64,000 nt of DNA from Chrysaora quinquecirrha. Taxonomy: Eukaryota; Cnidaria; Scyphozoa; Semaeostomeae; Pelagiidae. Made by a program: the position numbers and the translations under genes. The DNA lies in assembly GCA_014526335.1 (NCBI GenBank), contig JACTAT010000276.1:124001-188000 (forward strand), given 5' to 3'. The first letter of the stretch is position 1; the number at the start of each line of letters is the position of its first letter. The notes under the pieces are model-generated. The model worked only from the letters and a program-made list of their open reading frames with translations. It was not told the origin of the DNA and made no database searches. Below, in pieces: positions 52,201 through 62,400 of this stretch.

Positions 52201-53792
52201 AATCTATAAATACATTGGCTGGTTTCAAATCACGATGCAATATATGGCCACCACCCTTTTTTCTGTGGCATTCTTGCAATGCAAGTGACAATTGATAAAG
52301 TACTTTCCACACAAACTGTTCTTCAATGAATTTCCTGAAATCAAATCAAAAGATCACATAAGACTATCAACTACTGCAGTGTTTCAAGGTTGTTTTTTTT
52401 GCATCCAATTAGTTTATAATACCTTCATACAATGTTGAATGTAAAATGAGAATGGGCAAAGTAATGCTGTACTAAATGTAATCAGCAAGTCTTATATAAG
52501 CCAACCAACAATTTGTAGTGAATTAAGTAAGTGAAAAGAGCTCTGGAAGGCATTATACAAGATACCATTCCAAACTCACAAAAAACATTGCACTATAAGC
52601 ATGATCTCAATAACACAATCTATTGCTTGATCAACTACAGAGCAAAATAACTTTAAGTTTAGGGAGCCCTGATATTATTAAAGCTCTCAGGAAGAATTAA
52701 TTCAACAATTTCATGTAAGAGTGGTGTCCTTATCCATTAGCAAAGAAAAGAGCACCATCCAACCCACTTACAATATCAAAACATATAAGACTTCAGTTAA
52801 TACAATTTTTGTGGAACCTAACCCAATGTTACAAAATTGTTTAGTGTACAATATAACAGTTCCAATATAAAAAACCTAGAGGATATAAACCATGGCCTAG
52901 TGAAATCCTACTTACAAATTAATCCTCAGAAATTCCCTTTCCCTATACACTCACTTATTATAAGAAATATCATATAAGAAGACATTTGGAAGCCCTTTTA
53001 ATGATTTCAAAATGCTTTATTTCTGAGTCAAAATTTGGAGAAGCAGTTCTGTGCCTATTTGCAGAGTATGGCTTTTTTCAATGAGATTTCAAGTGTACAA
53101 CAGCCCCTTTCTATTGTTCTTTCCTATTGTTAGCCTATTGTTCTATTGAAAAACTCGGGTGTGCAAGTGCCCAACTCTGCAGTCTGTCTGAGCTTACCTT
53201 TCTCTCTTATGTTTTGAAATAATATTAGAAAGGTCTCCTTTTTCACAGTGTTCCATAACAATGTAAATTGTCGTCTTTGTTCTATCAATGATTCTATCAT
53301 AATATCTGACAATGTTACTGTGTCTGAGCTCTCTTAGCAGGTTCACTTCAGACACCAGCATTTGTTTTCAGCTTCACTCATTTGACCATAGTTCAATTCT
53401 TTCCACACAAGACTCTGTTTGAAATAAACAAGACATATCAAGTATAAAGCTAAACATCATTTTAAGATTAGATTTTAGATAATCAAGCATTTTATCAATA
53501 AAACCCAATCACCTCACAATCACAGAAATACTATATAGACTAGTACACTATATAGTATATGTATGGGTATATGTTTAAATACACAGAACAGCCCCGTCTT
53601 CGAGAATTAAACGTAAACCTTCACTTTGCCCTACCCCTCACCCTCAGCAAAGAATGACAAGCATTTAACATTAAACACAAAACAAGAACCCACCTTTCCG
53701 TCGCTTTTACGCCTCACTTTCTTGCAAGTTCCATAAGACCCAGAGCCGACAGTTTCAATGACAATGTAGTCGTCTAGTTTACTTGACGGCAT
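43260..53792 (-). CDS. NEK2: NEK2-like kinase, right-arm copy with a 1-base deletion in exon 2
   Basis: Mirror of the left-arm gene. Exons in transcript order: 53694-53792, 53198-53414, 52097-52334, 50853-51062, 49056-49162, 47771-47850, 47299-47353, 43260-43551. All have the same lengths as the left copy except exon 2, which is 217 rather than 218 nt. One base (G on the coding strand) is missing between 53364 and 53365 in the codons for EAEKQM. This shifts the frame just after the ATP-binding lysine, so as read the kinase is truncated. All other exons keep phase and encode nearly the same protein (for example Ile to Thr at the start of exon 6). Splice sites are intact; intron 4 is about 0.9 kb longer than in the left arm and contains a MITE. 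Either a recent null allele or copy, or a sequencing/consensus error at an A-run. Confidence 0.9.
43780..46265 (-). repeat. ~195-bp satellite array, about 12 monomers, right arm
   Basis: Mirror of 8570-10490 in NEK2 intron 7. The reverse word TTTATTTCCATCAG recurs at a 193-198-bp spacing from ~44060 to ~46213, giving about 12 monomers against about 9 in the left arm. Monomers fall into two subtypes (TTGATGCAAATAAC and TTGACGGAAAGAAC). Confidence 0.9.
47962..48131 (-). repeat. tRNA-derived SINE in NEK2 intron 5, right arm
   Basis: Mirror of the SINE at 6050-6222 at the same intronic position. The box-B-like word is degraded (GGGTTAAAGCCC), so this copy has drifted. Confidence 0.65.
49570..49844. 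mobile_element. TA-flanked MITE, right arm only
   Basis: 275 bp in NEK2 intron 4, with 16-bp perfect inverted ends (CAATGCCTGCCAGAAT / ATTCTGGCAGGCATTG) flanked by TA at 49568-49569 and 49845-49846. The left arm shows the empty site (GAGGTAGAAG near 4605). Non-autonomous, Tc1/mariner-like by target site. Confidence 0.85.
49985..50830. other. Diverged part of NEK2 intron 4, right arm
   Basis: Replaces ~270 bp of unrelated sequence in the left arm (4230-4500). Contains two copies of GTGGCTAAACTA...GAATACATT (near 49990 and 50100), perhaps the remains of another element. No gene. Confidence 0.35.
51166..51453 (-). mobile_element. Retroelement ORF remnant (Penelope-like candidate)
   Basis: An open 95-codon stretch in NEK2 intron 3 containing [28 protein letters not shown] and GPQKC. 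From memory this order resembles the region after the reverse-transcriptase core in Penelope-like and related retroelements. There is no catalytic core here, so it is a fragment. The left arm carries the same fragment at ~3596-3870 with an in-frame stop and frame changes, so the right copy is the better preserved. Confidence 0.5.
51612..51830. repeat. Degenerate (TTGTA)n microsatellite, right arm
   Basis: Mirror of the microsatellite at 3218-3435, in NEK2 intron 3 of the right arm, with different interruptions. Confidence 0.8.
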
Positions 53793-53904
53793 GATTTTTC
53801 GTCAGTCCAAGAACAATAATTGTCTCTCTTGCTTGCTTGGCCTATATTACTTGTTAGGCCTTTTCCGTGTAACGAATTTTTAGTCCAGTTCGTTAGCAAA
53901 ACAA

Positions 53905-54111
53905 ATGGTTTTACTTTTATCCAGCACTGAAAAACTAGGTGCAAATTCTTCTGTACGAAGCAGTCAACTAAATTATTTCTTCAAACGGTTTGAAAGAACT
54001 AGTGAGAACGATAAAAACAGTGTTCAAGACCTTTCTTGCTCGCTCTCGCTCGTTGACCTGGTTAAACATCCCGCCATTTCAAAAATCTGTAAATCGCTGT
54101 CCTACAACTGA
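53905..54111 (+). CDS. Small ORF divergent from NEK2, right-arm counterpart, unknown
   Basis: A 68-codon ORF, the counterpart of 635-838. Relative to it, a middle segment (QIFLLNPLVE versus QDLSCSLSLVD) is altered by indels that cancel, so the frame returns before the shared end VKHPAISKICKSL. No recognisable domain. Confidence 0.25.
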   Translation: MVLLLSSTEKLGANSSVRSSQLNYFFKRFERTSENDKNSVQDLSCSLSLVDLVKHPAISKICKSLSYN

Positions 54112-54769
54112 ATGCTGATTGGTCAATGCTTTTCTTTAGAACAAAAGCAAGAATACCCACAGGGAATAAAGGTATGCTGGAACTTGAAAAACTGAGTCAA
54201 AGGGCTCAAGAGCCCCTGTCCCATCCATCAATTAATAAGACAAAAAAATAGAAAAGTCTGAGCAGTCCATTTCAAGATATCCATTACAATTTCCATAGGG
54301 CAGTGGCGTAGCGATGGCCGATGGGGGTTGTGGACATTAACCCCCAGACGTCACAACCAAGGGGCGCAAAAATTATAGATACGTAGCAAGTTTATTAATC
54401 TTTCGTATCTAATTTTTGTGATCTTCATTATGTTTCTAAAATCGTAATATAGGTAGTTACTAACTGTAACTGGATGAGGTTGCTGATCTCATATGCATCA
54501 GAAAAAAATTTCATATACATATGCCAAAAACTAACCTAATGAGCGGCTTAGTAATTTGGTAGAGGAACACTAAAGGGCGTATGGGGGTGTGTTGCAACAG
54601 CCATGTCTGCTCCCATCCCAGGCGCTGATGTTTTTCGCTTCGTCGCTGCTACGGTTATATTATTGTCATTATTGTCTTTCTAATGTCAAGTAAAAACATG
54701 TCTACGAAGCAAGTTACCAAAATGAAATTTACAAAATTCAAGATATTTATTTCGACTTTAATTTGCAAG
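54112..54769. other. Flank between NEK2 and the GPA2-like gene
   Basis: Close similarity to the left arm ends near 54178. A transposon-end-like fragment begins at 54301 (CAGTGGCGTAGCGATGG) and resembles 120-309. AATAAA on the minus strand at 54746-54751 is the likely poly(A) signal of the next gene. Confidence 0.45.
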
Positions 54770-55216
54770 TTAATGACAGTCAGAAGTAATACATTGACAG
54801 TTTTCTGCAGAAGGAACAACAACATGGCTGTCTTTATTACCAACGCAATTGCTTAGCTTGAACTCTTTGTGAACGACCTCTGTCGCTTTGCAGCACTGAC
54901 AAAGGTTTATGAAATATGGTTGTTCTTGTGTCACTTGAACGTAAGATCGACAAAGACCCAGGCAGGCATTCACTTTGACTTCTTCTGGTTCACAACCAGG
55001 ATTTTCAATTGTTAATTTGAAAGGAGCAGGTTGACAGAACAACGTCATCTTTTCTGCTATCCAAGGATCTTGCGATTCGACCAATGCTGACGTGGTTACG
55101 ATGAAGCAAAAGAAGCAGAGAAATCCAGGATGCTGAAACAACCTATATATTACCATTTCCATCTTAGAAAAAGTGCAGTTTCTTGCAAGTATTTCGATGG
55201 TTTGATGCTTTTCCAA
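54770..55216 (-). CDS. Secreted cystine-knot protein, glycoprotein hormone alpha-2 (thyrostimulin alpha)-like
   Basis: Single-exon 148-codon ORF. A second Met (residue 20) begins a better signal peptide (basic, then GFLCFFCFIVTTSALV) and may be the real start. The mature part has the Cys pattern of GPA2: C-x3-PF-x-LT, a lone Cys, NACLGLC, CQCC, NCVG, NCQC and a final C. This matches the order C, C, AC.GHC, QCC, CVG, CQC..C that I recall for vertebrate GPA2. No N-glycosylation sequon is obvious in the mature part. AATAAA lies 19 bp after the stop. Expected role: secreted subunit that pairs with GPB5 and acts on an LGR receptor. Alternatives are other CTCK proteins (bursicon, DAN family), but CLGLC with the CQCC cluster favours GPA2. 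Its left-arm partner would lie outside the window. Confidence 0.75.
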   Translation of the reverse strand: MEKHQTIEILARNCTFSKMEMVIYRLFQHPGFLCFFCFIVTTSALVESQDPWIAEKMTLFCQPAPFKLTIENPGCEPEEVKVNACLGLCRSYVQVTQEQPYFINLCQCCKATEVVHKEFKLSNCVGNKDSHVVVPSAENCQCITSDCH

Positions 55217-56418
55217 AAAGTAATTTCCTAAAATAAACGAGATTCACATGAGTTCATTTATTACAGGGTCTCTATACTTATCTCAATAACACCTGGCATT
55301 AGCTAGCTATGGGATATGTCAAACCATACAAACCATGGCTACACCTTTACAAAATCTTTTTCTCATCTGAAAAGGTTACACGCTTTTTTTCTATAAGGAA
55401 CCTACCCCAAAGCCTAGTTCTTAAAATTCCTCATTTTTGGACCTCTTTTGAGGCAATCGAAGTTCATAAACGTTCCTTGATAGTTCCTAAATTTTAACTG
55501 CACATACAGTGGTCATTAACAATAATAGAGAGACGTTTGCATGTGAGCAAAGCTCGAGACTACACAAAGAAGCATTGGATACATGCTTAACGTACAATTT
55601 ATGTGGACTTCGACTGCTAATGAATGGAACCGGCTTTCTAATTCTTGATTATTTGCAGTGATAAAAGCATTCAACATTGAAAAGTTCCTTAATGATTTTC
55701 TCGTTAGAAGTATGAGTTTAAATTTTCGGGCCTTCTACATGTAGGTTCCTTACAAAGTGGTTCTTTATAAAAAAAGCGTGTATTCTTAACATGGTTGTAG
55801 AGTTACATAGTGTTAAAACAAATTTCAAATTCTGTTACAACAATCACAACAAAACTAGCTCAAGGACTAAAGCCGGCCTATAGTTGCTAAAGAAGTTTAA
55901 GTTTTCCACCCCCTTTTGATCAAATTGTAATACAAAAAAGTTCCTAATAGGTCCTTAATTTCAACTACACATTAAGTGCTACGAAAATAGCACGAACGCA
56001 AGAAAAACATCAAAATTATGAATTTTGGCTGGAAAACATGGCAAAAACACAAAAAGGCAAGAAAGAGCTTTGACATATGAAAATGTACGATGTCAATCAA
56101 GATGTTAGCAGGAAGCAGGTCTATTCAATTGATATTTTCTGATGTTGTGTTTGACCTGCATTGCATGTTCATACGGGATTGGGCAATCCGCAACCGCAAC
56201 CCTCAAAGCTTGGTGCTGAACCACGTTAATTATCAAGTGTGCCATTATGATGAAGGTATCAAATTGAAAAATTCCTTGAGGATATTGTCCTTAGTGGTGC
56301 GAGTTCTTTAATATTTTTGGCCTTCTACATGGGTTTTATAAGCTGTTCTTCGTAACGTTATAAGGTTTTATACAGTTGCTCTTTATAAAAAAAAACGCGT
56401 GTCACGCTTAAACTGCTT
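55217..56418. other. Intergenic with a repeated segment
   Basis: Bases ~55675-55790 and ~56270-56400 share GGCCTTCTACATG and a CTTTATAAAAAAA...CGTGT block, so they are two diverged copies of one repeat. Short ORFs at 55309-55497 and 56090-56311 are not recognisable. Confidence 0.4.
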
Positions 56419-59400
56419 TAGACAGGCAGCTGGTGACATGAAAATATTGGAAAACGTGCGGAAAAATTAAAACTGCTTTTAAAGTATCCAATTGACCCTA
56501 AGGGACACGAAAATCATTACCGGCGTTCGAAAAAATATTTAAGGGGCGCAGCCGGATGACTTTTTCAATTGATGACGTCACACCATAAGAAAATAAATTT
56601 ACGAGGTCAAATTTAATAATTAAGCACATCAACTTTTAAAAGTTAAGTTTCTGTTCAATATTTACAACGATATCAACTTCAGAAAACAAACACAGGGCAA
56701 GTTATAAGGAGCAAAAGGTTACTTGATGACGTCATAATGGATATCCTGTATGCAATAACATCACCACTCTGAATATTCTATACAAAACTTAGTTGACTAT
56801 CACTCAAGTCAATATCAGATTCAACGTCTGAATTATCGTTTTCAGAGGAGTCATCATCAGAAGATTCAGTGTCTGATGCAATATCAACGCCAGAACTATC
56901 ATCATCTTCCTCGTCATCTTCTTCTTCATTGTCGATGTCATTGTCATCGGCATCGCCGTCTTTCTTATTGTTCTGACAATTGTTGCACTTGCACAGATCA
57001 GTGCATAATAACCCGTGGGATTTACAAACGCAAACATTTGAATGGCAACCAGACTTACTGCATCCACAAGATATCAGCTGCAGAATTTGCTCTGGTGCAG
57101 GCGGTAATAACATCCATTGAATTTCCAGCTTTCTCTCATTCAAAGTCCAGCCGTATCCTTCATAAGGTTTTGGAATCGTTGGATAGTTCTGCAACGATCT
57201 TTTAACAACTGCTGTTACATATGAAACTCTTTTACAATGGCATAAAAGAGCATCCCTCGTCGGAGGTAGTTTTTGTGGCTCAGTGGCTCGCGTATTTGTG
57301 CAGAATTTAATATATCTTGCTTCGTTGACGTCGTTACACTTCTTTACACCATAAAGAGTAGCGACAAATTTTTCAATGGTTGAGAAGTCTTCAGCACTAA
57401 AGACGAAGGAATTACCCATTCGTTTAAAGGCTGACACAAAATCATTGGATTTCAACATTGTTCTGAAGGCTTTGACTTTGCCAACACCATGGAAGGCACT
57501 CGTGTAATCACCCCCGGAGAAGGCATGCAAGGCTGGAAGCGCATCACAGCAGTCAACTCCAAGCTCTCGTGAGATGTTTTCGATGTCCAAAATGCGTCTA
57601 TTTGCGCCAGTACCAGTTTTGATGAGTATTCGAGATGAAAATTGTCGTTGGAAGTACATGGCATAAATGGCTATGTCACTATCCACTGTACATAAACAAA
57701 CAGACTGAAATCGGAATTCATTGGCAGCATGATTAACACACAAGAAGACCTTGGTATCTGCTTCCTCTTGGTCGGTTGAAAGCTGAGTTGCTTCTTCACA
57801 TGTAACCTATGAAACAATAATAAATTAGTGAAAACGTGCTGTAAGAAATGTTGCGCATGAATTTGAAAACCATTAATTTGTATATAACCTCTTCTCCGGC
57901 CTTGCATGTTAACTTGTAAAATTTTGAATCTACATTGAAGAATAAAGTTCGGTCAACGAGGTAACTTTTAAGGCTTGCAGAATTCCTCCAATCGTCCAAG
58001 ATGAAACGGATCAGTTCAGTCTTGTTTTTCGGGTCAAGTAGAAACTTTTTCCATTGTTTTGGCCGGGTTTGGTCTCTTCGCTCAACTTTCATCCTAACTG
58101 TGCCCGTCAATCCCCGTCTTTCGCGTTCGAATGATTTGATTGAGTCTTGTTTGTATTGATCAGTCACAAAATAAACGACGGAAGAGTTGACGATTCTTTT
58201 CAATAAACTTGCAGAAATATCCCCAAATGTTACAAGGTCGTTACTGTCCATTTGCTGCAATAATACCATCCCATCATAAACGAATGCAGTGTTGGCTGGG
58301 ACTTCTTCAACGATGGCGGCAGGGCACTTTGATTCGATTTCGCCTGAAACATTGGAAAATATTGGCTTTTGCAGAGATTTGAAACAGTAACAGTGTTAAA
58401 AGTTAATTGAAATTAATGAAAAGCGTTTATCTTACTCAATAATTTGGACTTGACAGTCTTGACTATGGTACCATCTGGTAAACCTAAAGACCATGATATT
58501 GGGCTCAGTGAATACTGTAGCACATCCTTCAGCGATAACCCTTCTCTGCTCTTTGCTATTACCAACAATCTGCCAAACATGCTTCGTTCTGCAGCTAACG
58601 TTACAGTCTTTTCCTTAAGCTGGATGACCTTCTTTACTTTCATGTTCTGAAATGTCTTCAACGCAAATCTTTTGATCGGGCTGTAAAATGATACTTCCGA
58701 AGAATTTATCCGCTCTTCCAAGAATTTCTGTAGAGCCATTTCCCCGAGCTGTTCTGCTTTCAAAATATCTTCTTGGACTTCTTGAGAGGCTTCAACTCCA
58801 GAACATATATTGACTAACGTTTCTCTGGACTGGAATGGCGATCCCCAGTTAGACATTACTTCAACTGCATTCTTCACACTTTTGTTGTTAAATGATAGTC
58901 GGGATTTTCCCAAATCTTTAGGTAAACATGAATTTGATCGATCTCCAAAATCTTTTTCCATTTCGGCGATACATTTTGATGTAACATGACTCGTGAGCAC
59001 CCACCTCTGAATGGTCCCTGGTGAAGTACTGTACCCCTTGATTCCACCGTGGCATTTTTGTTCTCGATTGATCGTTTGCTCAATTGACTGGTCGGACGGA
59101 ACCTTATTGAATTTTCCAGCTGATCGTTTGACAGAGAAGTTTCCATCCCTAATTTAAATGAGAGAAAGATCAAAACAGTCTTTCCGAACTGACAATATAA
59201 TATTTTTTATATGATCAACAATAACTAGCAAGCATCGATTAACTAGCAAAATTCAGTTTGTAATCATCTGTGTGCTCAAATTGTAATAGAAAATTCAGTC
59301 CTCGATATTCAGAGTAAGAGATAAATGTGTCTTCATTCTCTAGTCTCTTTCTGTCGAACTCCGTCAGGTAGATACATTACAGCTACTACAGTTCAGGCAA

Positions 59401-62400
59401 TAATCAAATTAACTTTTTACGAGTGTTAATGGCGTTTACCTAGTTAATTTACTTACAAAAACTCTTGATGGATGTTGGGATGCGTTGTTGGTAGCTGAAT
59501 CATTTCCATCCAGTAATAGGTCAAGAACCTTGAATAGTTTGGTCTATCATATGCGAAAAACCACGGAATCATCCTTCGTGTCGCCTCAAGGTGGAGCTCC
59601 CAGTTTCCAAGCTTAACAGACCGCGTGAACGCAAACAAGATGTCCATCATTTCCAGGAAGGAGAGCCAAAATGCAGCAGTTGGACCAAGCTCATCTTTCA
59701 AAACCTTGGTATGATGTCGAATCAAGTCCACAAATTCATCATTATCGATGACTGACACAAAATTGTCTAAGCATGGCTGAAAAATAAATTGAAAATCATC
59801 CTCAATATATGAATTTAATTCTAATTCGAAGAGACTTTGATTCATTTGGTAGAAGTTCTTGATTAAGATTTTCTGGCTAATGCGGCAATGCTCACCTTCT
59901 GTTTGCATTGTTGGAACTCAAATGTTGATGTGAGATGTTCGAGACACTTATGTTCTTTTCCTGCAACCAGTTGTCAAAATGATCAATTTTAAAACGTGTT
60001 AGGGCATCGTATATATATTCCAAGACTCGCATTGCATGATTATAATGTTTTCCGTTGAGCGCTCGTTCAATGGATCCCGTGCCTATAAATGAGAGTTCAA
60101 AATTAACAAAAGAAAGTAATATAAAGTTCTCAGAAGATCAAAAACTTTCCCATGCAAAGATTTAACATATTTTCACTTGCCAAGTAAATCTGCTTCAATA
60201 ATCCAATCTCTTAAACCAGCATCGCTGAACCTCTTTCCAATCACCGCAATGAAGATGCAAGACGTGTGAAACGCGCCCATACGAAGCACGATAAAGTTTT
60301 TCAAATCTTTGTGGTCCGGGTTCATCAGTATCTAAGTCAAAGAATTTAGTAAGTGATAACATAACAGTAAAGTGAGGAGAAAATATAATACAAAAAGTTT
60401 GGTTTATCTACTTACCTCGCATGCTTTGGCATATATTGCTTGATCAAGTACTACGTCTGTTTCTTTGAGTCCAATTTTTTCAGCCTTCTCCTTGGATTGG
60501 CAAAGTAGCTCCAGTACTGTGTCTAATTTTGTTGGCGATTGATTAATTGCTGGTAAGTAGCTAATCTCGTGAACTCTTTCGTTGGAATATGGATGGATAA
60601 GATAATTGAAGCCTTTCCAGCTTGGAACAGTATCCGAGTAAATGCGTAAGAGAACCCAAAAAAATCAACCAGCTTCGATGATTCAATTTGTGAATCTTGA
60701 ATACCTTCTTCAACTGTGCGCAAGTGAGTTGGTTCTTCTCTTGTTTGCCGTCTGTATTGAGCAACTTCATTTTCAAGCGGTTTAAATGATCTTTTCCTTT
60801 GATCCATTATTCGCGGAGTAACTTGGAAGTTGCCAGCTGTTTCTCTCTTGATCTGAATGATGATGCCATTTGTAACATGCATCGAGATACCTACAAAGCA
60901 TGAATGATTAATCGTATCAATCGCCTAATCCCTTCCTTGCCATTATCATGGCATCCTCTATTTCCCCTTTATCTGAAAATCTTTCAATTCGAATAAGAAA
61001 AAAGTAAGAAGAAGAAAAAATTGAAAAAATTTGAAGAAAAAATTTCGGCAGGAAAGAAACTTCAGATAACGCAGAATTTCTTATGAAGATGTGTTCGGAC
61101 ATAGAAAAAATCCCAATTTTGTCCGTGCCGAAATCTATGGGCAATAAACTTAAGGTAGCTACCTGTCATAGATTCTGGATTTATGTCGTTGTTGTCCCAG
61201 ACAAACGTAACGAATACAGATGGTAACAGTGTTGATGGACAATAGCTCCTGACAGAATCATATTTAACTGCTTCGACAGCCAGCGAAGTTTCCAAATAGT
61301 TAACTTCATCGTATGAAATACCATGACCAAGGCGGTTCAGCCACTGTATCATAACTTTTGATCCCGTTTTCCTCTTCATGCATAAAGCCAACAAGGTGTG
61401 TTTAGAACATCTGTAACGGCCATTTTGGGTGTTGTATATAATATCCTGGCAAATTGACGAAATAATCTTTTTTTTCTTTTCCCGTATTCGTGTCCTTGAG
61501 GAGCTGGACAAAATTGATGTCATTAAGTTGTTTAACAGTTTGGGAACTTGGGTTTTTGAATTTACGAGTTCATCTTCACAGGGTGGCCATCGCGAATAAG
61601 TGCTTTCCATACTCTGAATTTCTTTCTTTACAGCACATCCTACATTTTTCAACTGTTGTTCGATTGAGGGTGGTTTGGCAATTTCCTTCAAGGTGTCGAT
61701 CTTCTTGCACAGTATCTCAATTATTTTACCCTTTTCGATTTCATTGTTAAAAAGGAAGGCATTGCCGTATTGAGGTGACCAGAGTCCAATCTTGTCATTG
61801 AAATGTTTAAGAATCGTATCCGCCAAAGTTCGCTTATCTGGAGCCTTATCTTCAGTGGAGTTATTTTCGTAGACATCTCTTAAACTGTTTAAAGTAACAA
61901 GCTCATATTTTTCGATCACATGAATTCTTACAAATTCAACCAACTTGTCATAGGCATCACCGTCTTTGATTGTATCAGGACGATTATCAGGACGTGTTAA
62001 ATCTTTGTAGCAAGATCGATGGTAATGCAGCTCAAGAGCAACAATATTTCCCCATTCAACCCCAGCAACATACGCAAGAAGACGCTCGTTATTGTTCTTT
62101 TTTAATGACGATGATTGTAGGGTTTTAGCCGCATTTTCCGTCACGCATTTTGTGAGCTTCTCGTAACCACCAGTTTTTAAAGGTTTTGAACGGAAGCATA
62201 TGCAGCATTCAAAGTCGGCTAACACTTTACCTAGAATGAAAAATAAGCAATTTATAACACGCTTTTCGTTTATTGCGAGGAAAATAATAAATCAAAAATG
62301 AATAAAAAGAAATACCTGATCGATCTCTTTTTCGTGCTGACGTTCTCCGTGCTTCGCTTGCATTAGTTGGTTCTGTTGCTTGCTCGCTTTCTTTTTTGCG

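Noticed and set aside
59780..59908. Met at 59908 as the start of a separate gene
   Set aside because: It lies in the short intron between exons 6 and 7 of the transposon gene; the good acceptor at 59777-59778 and phases favour splicing.
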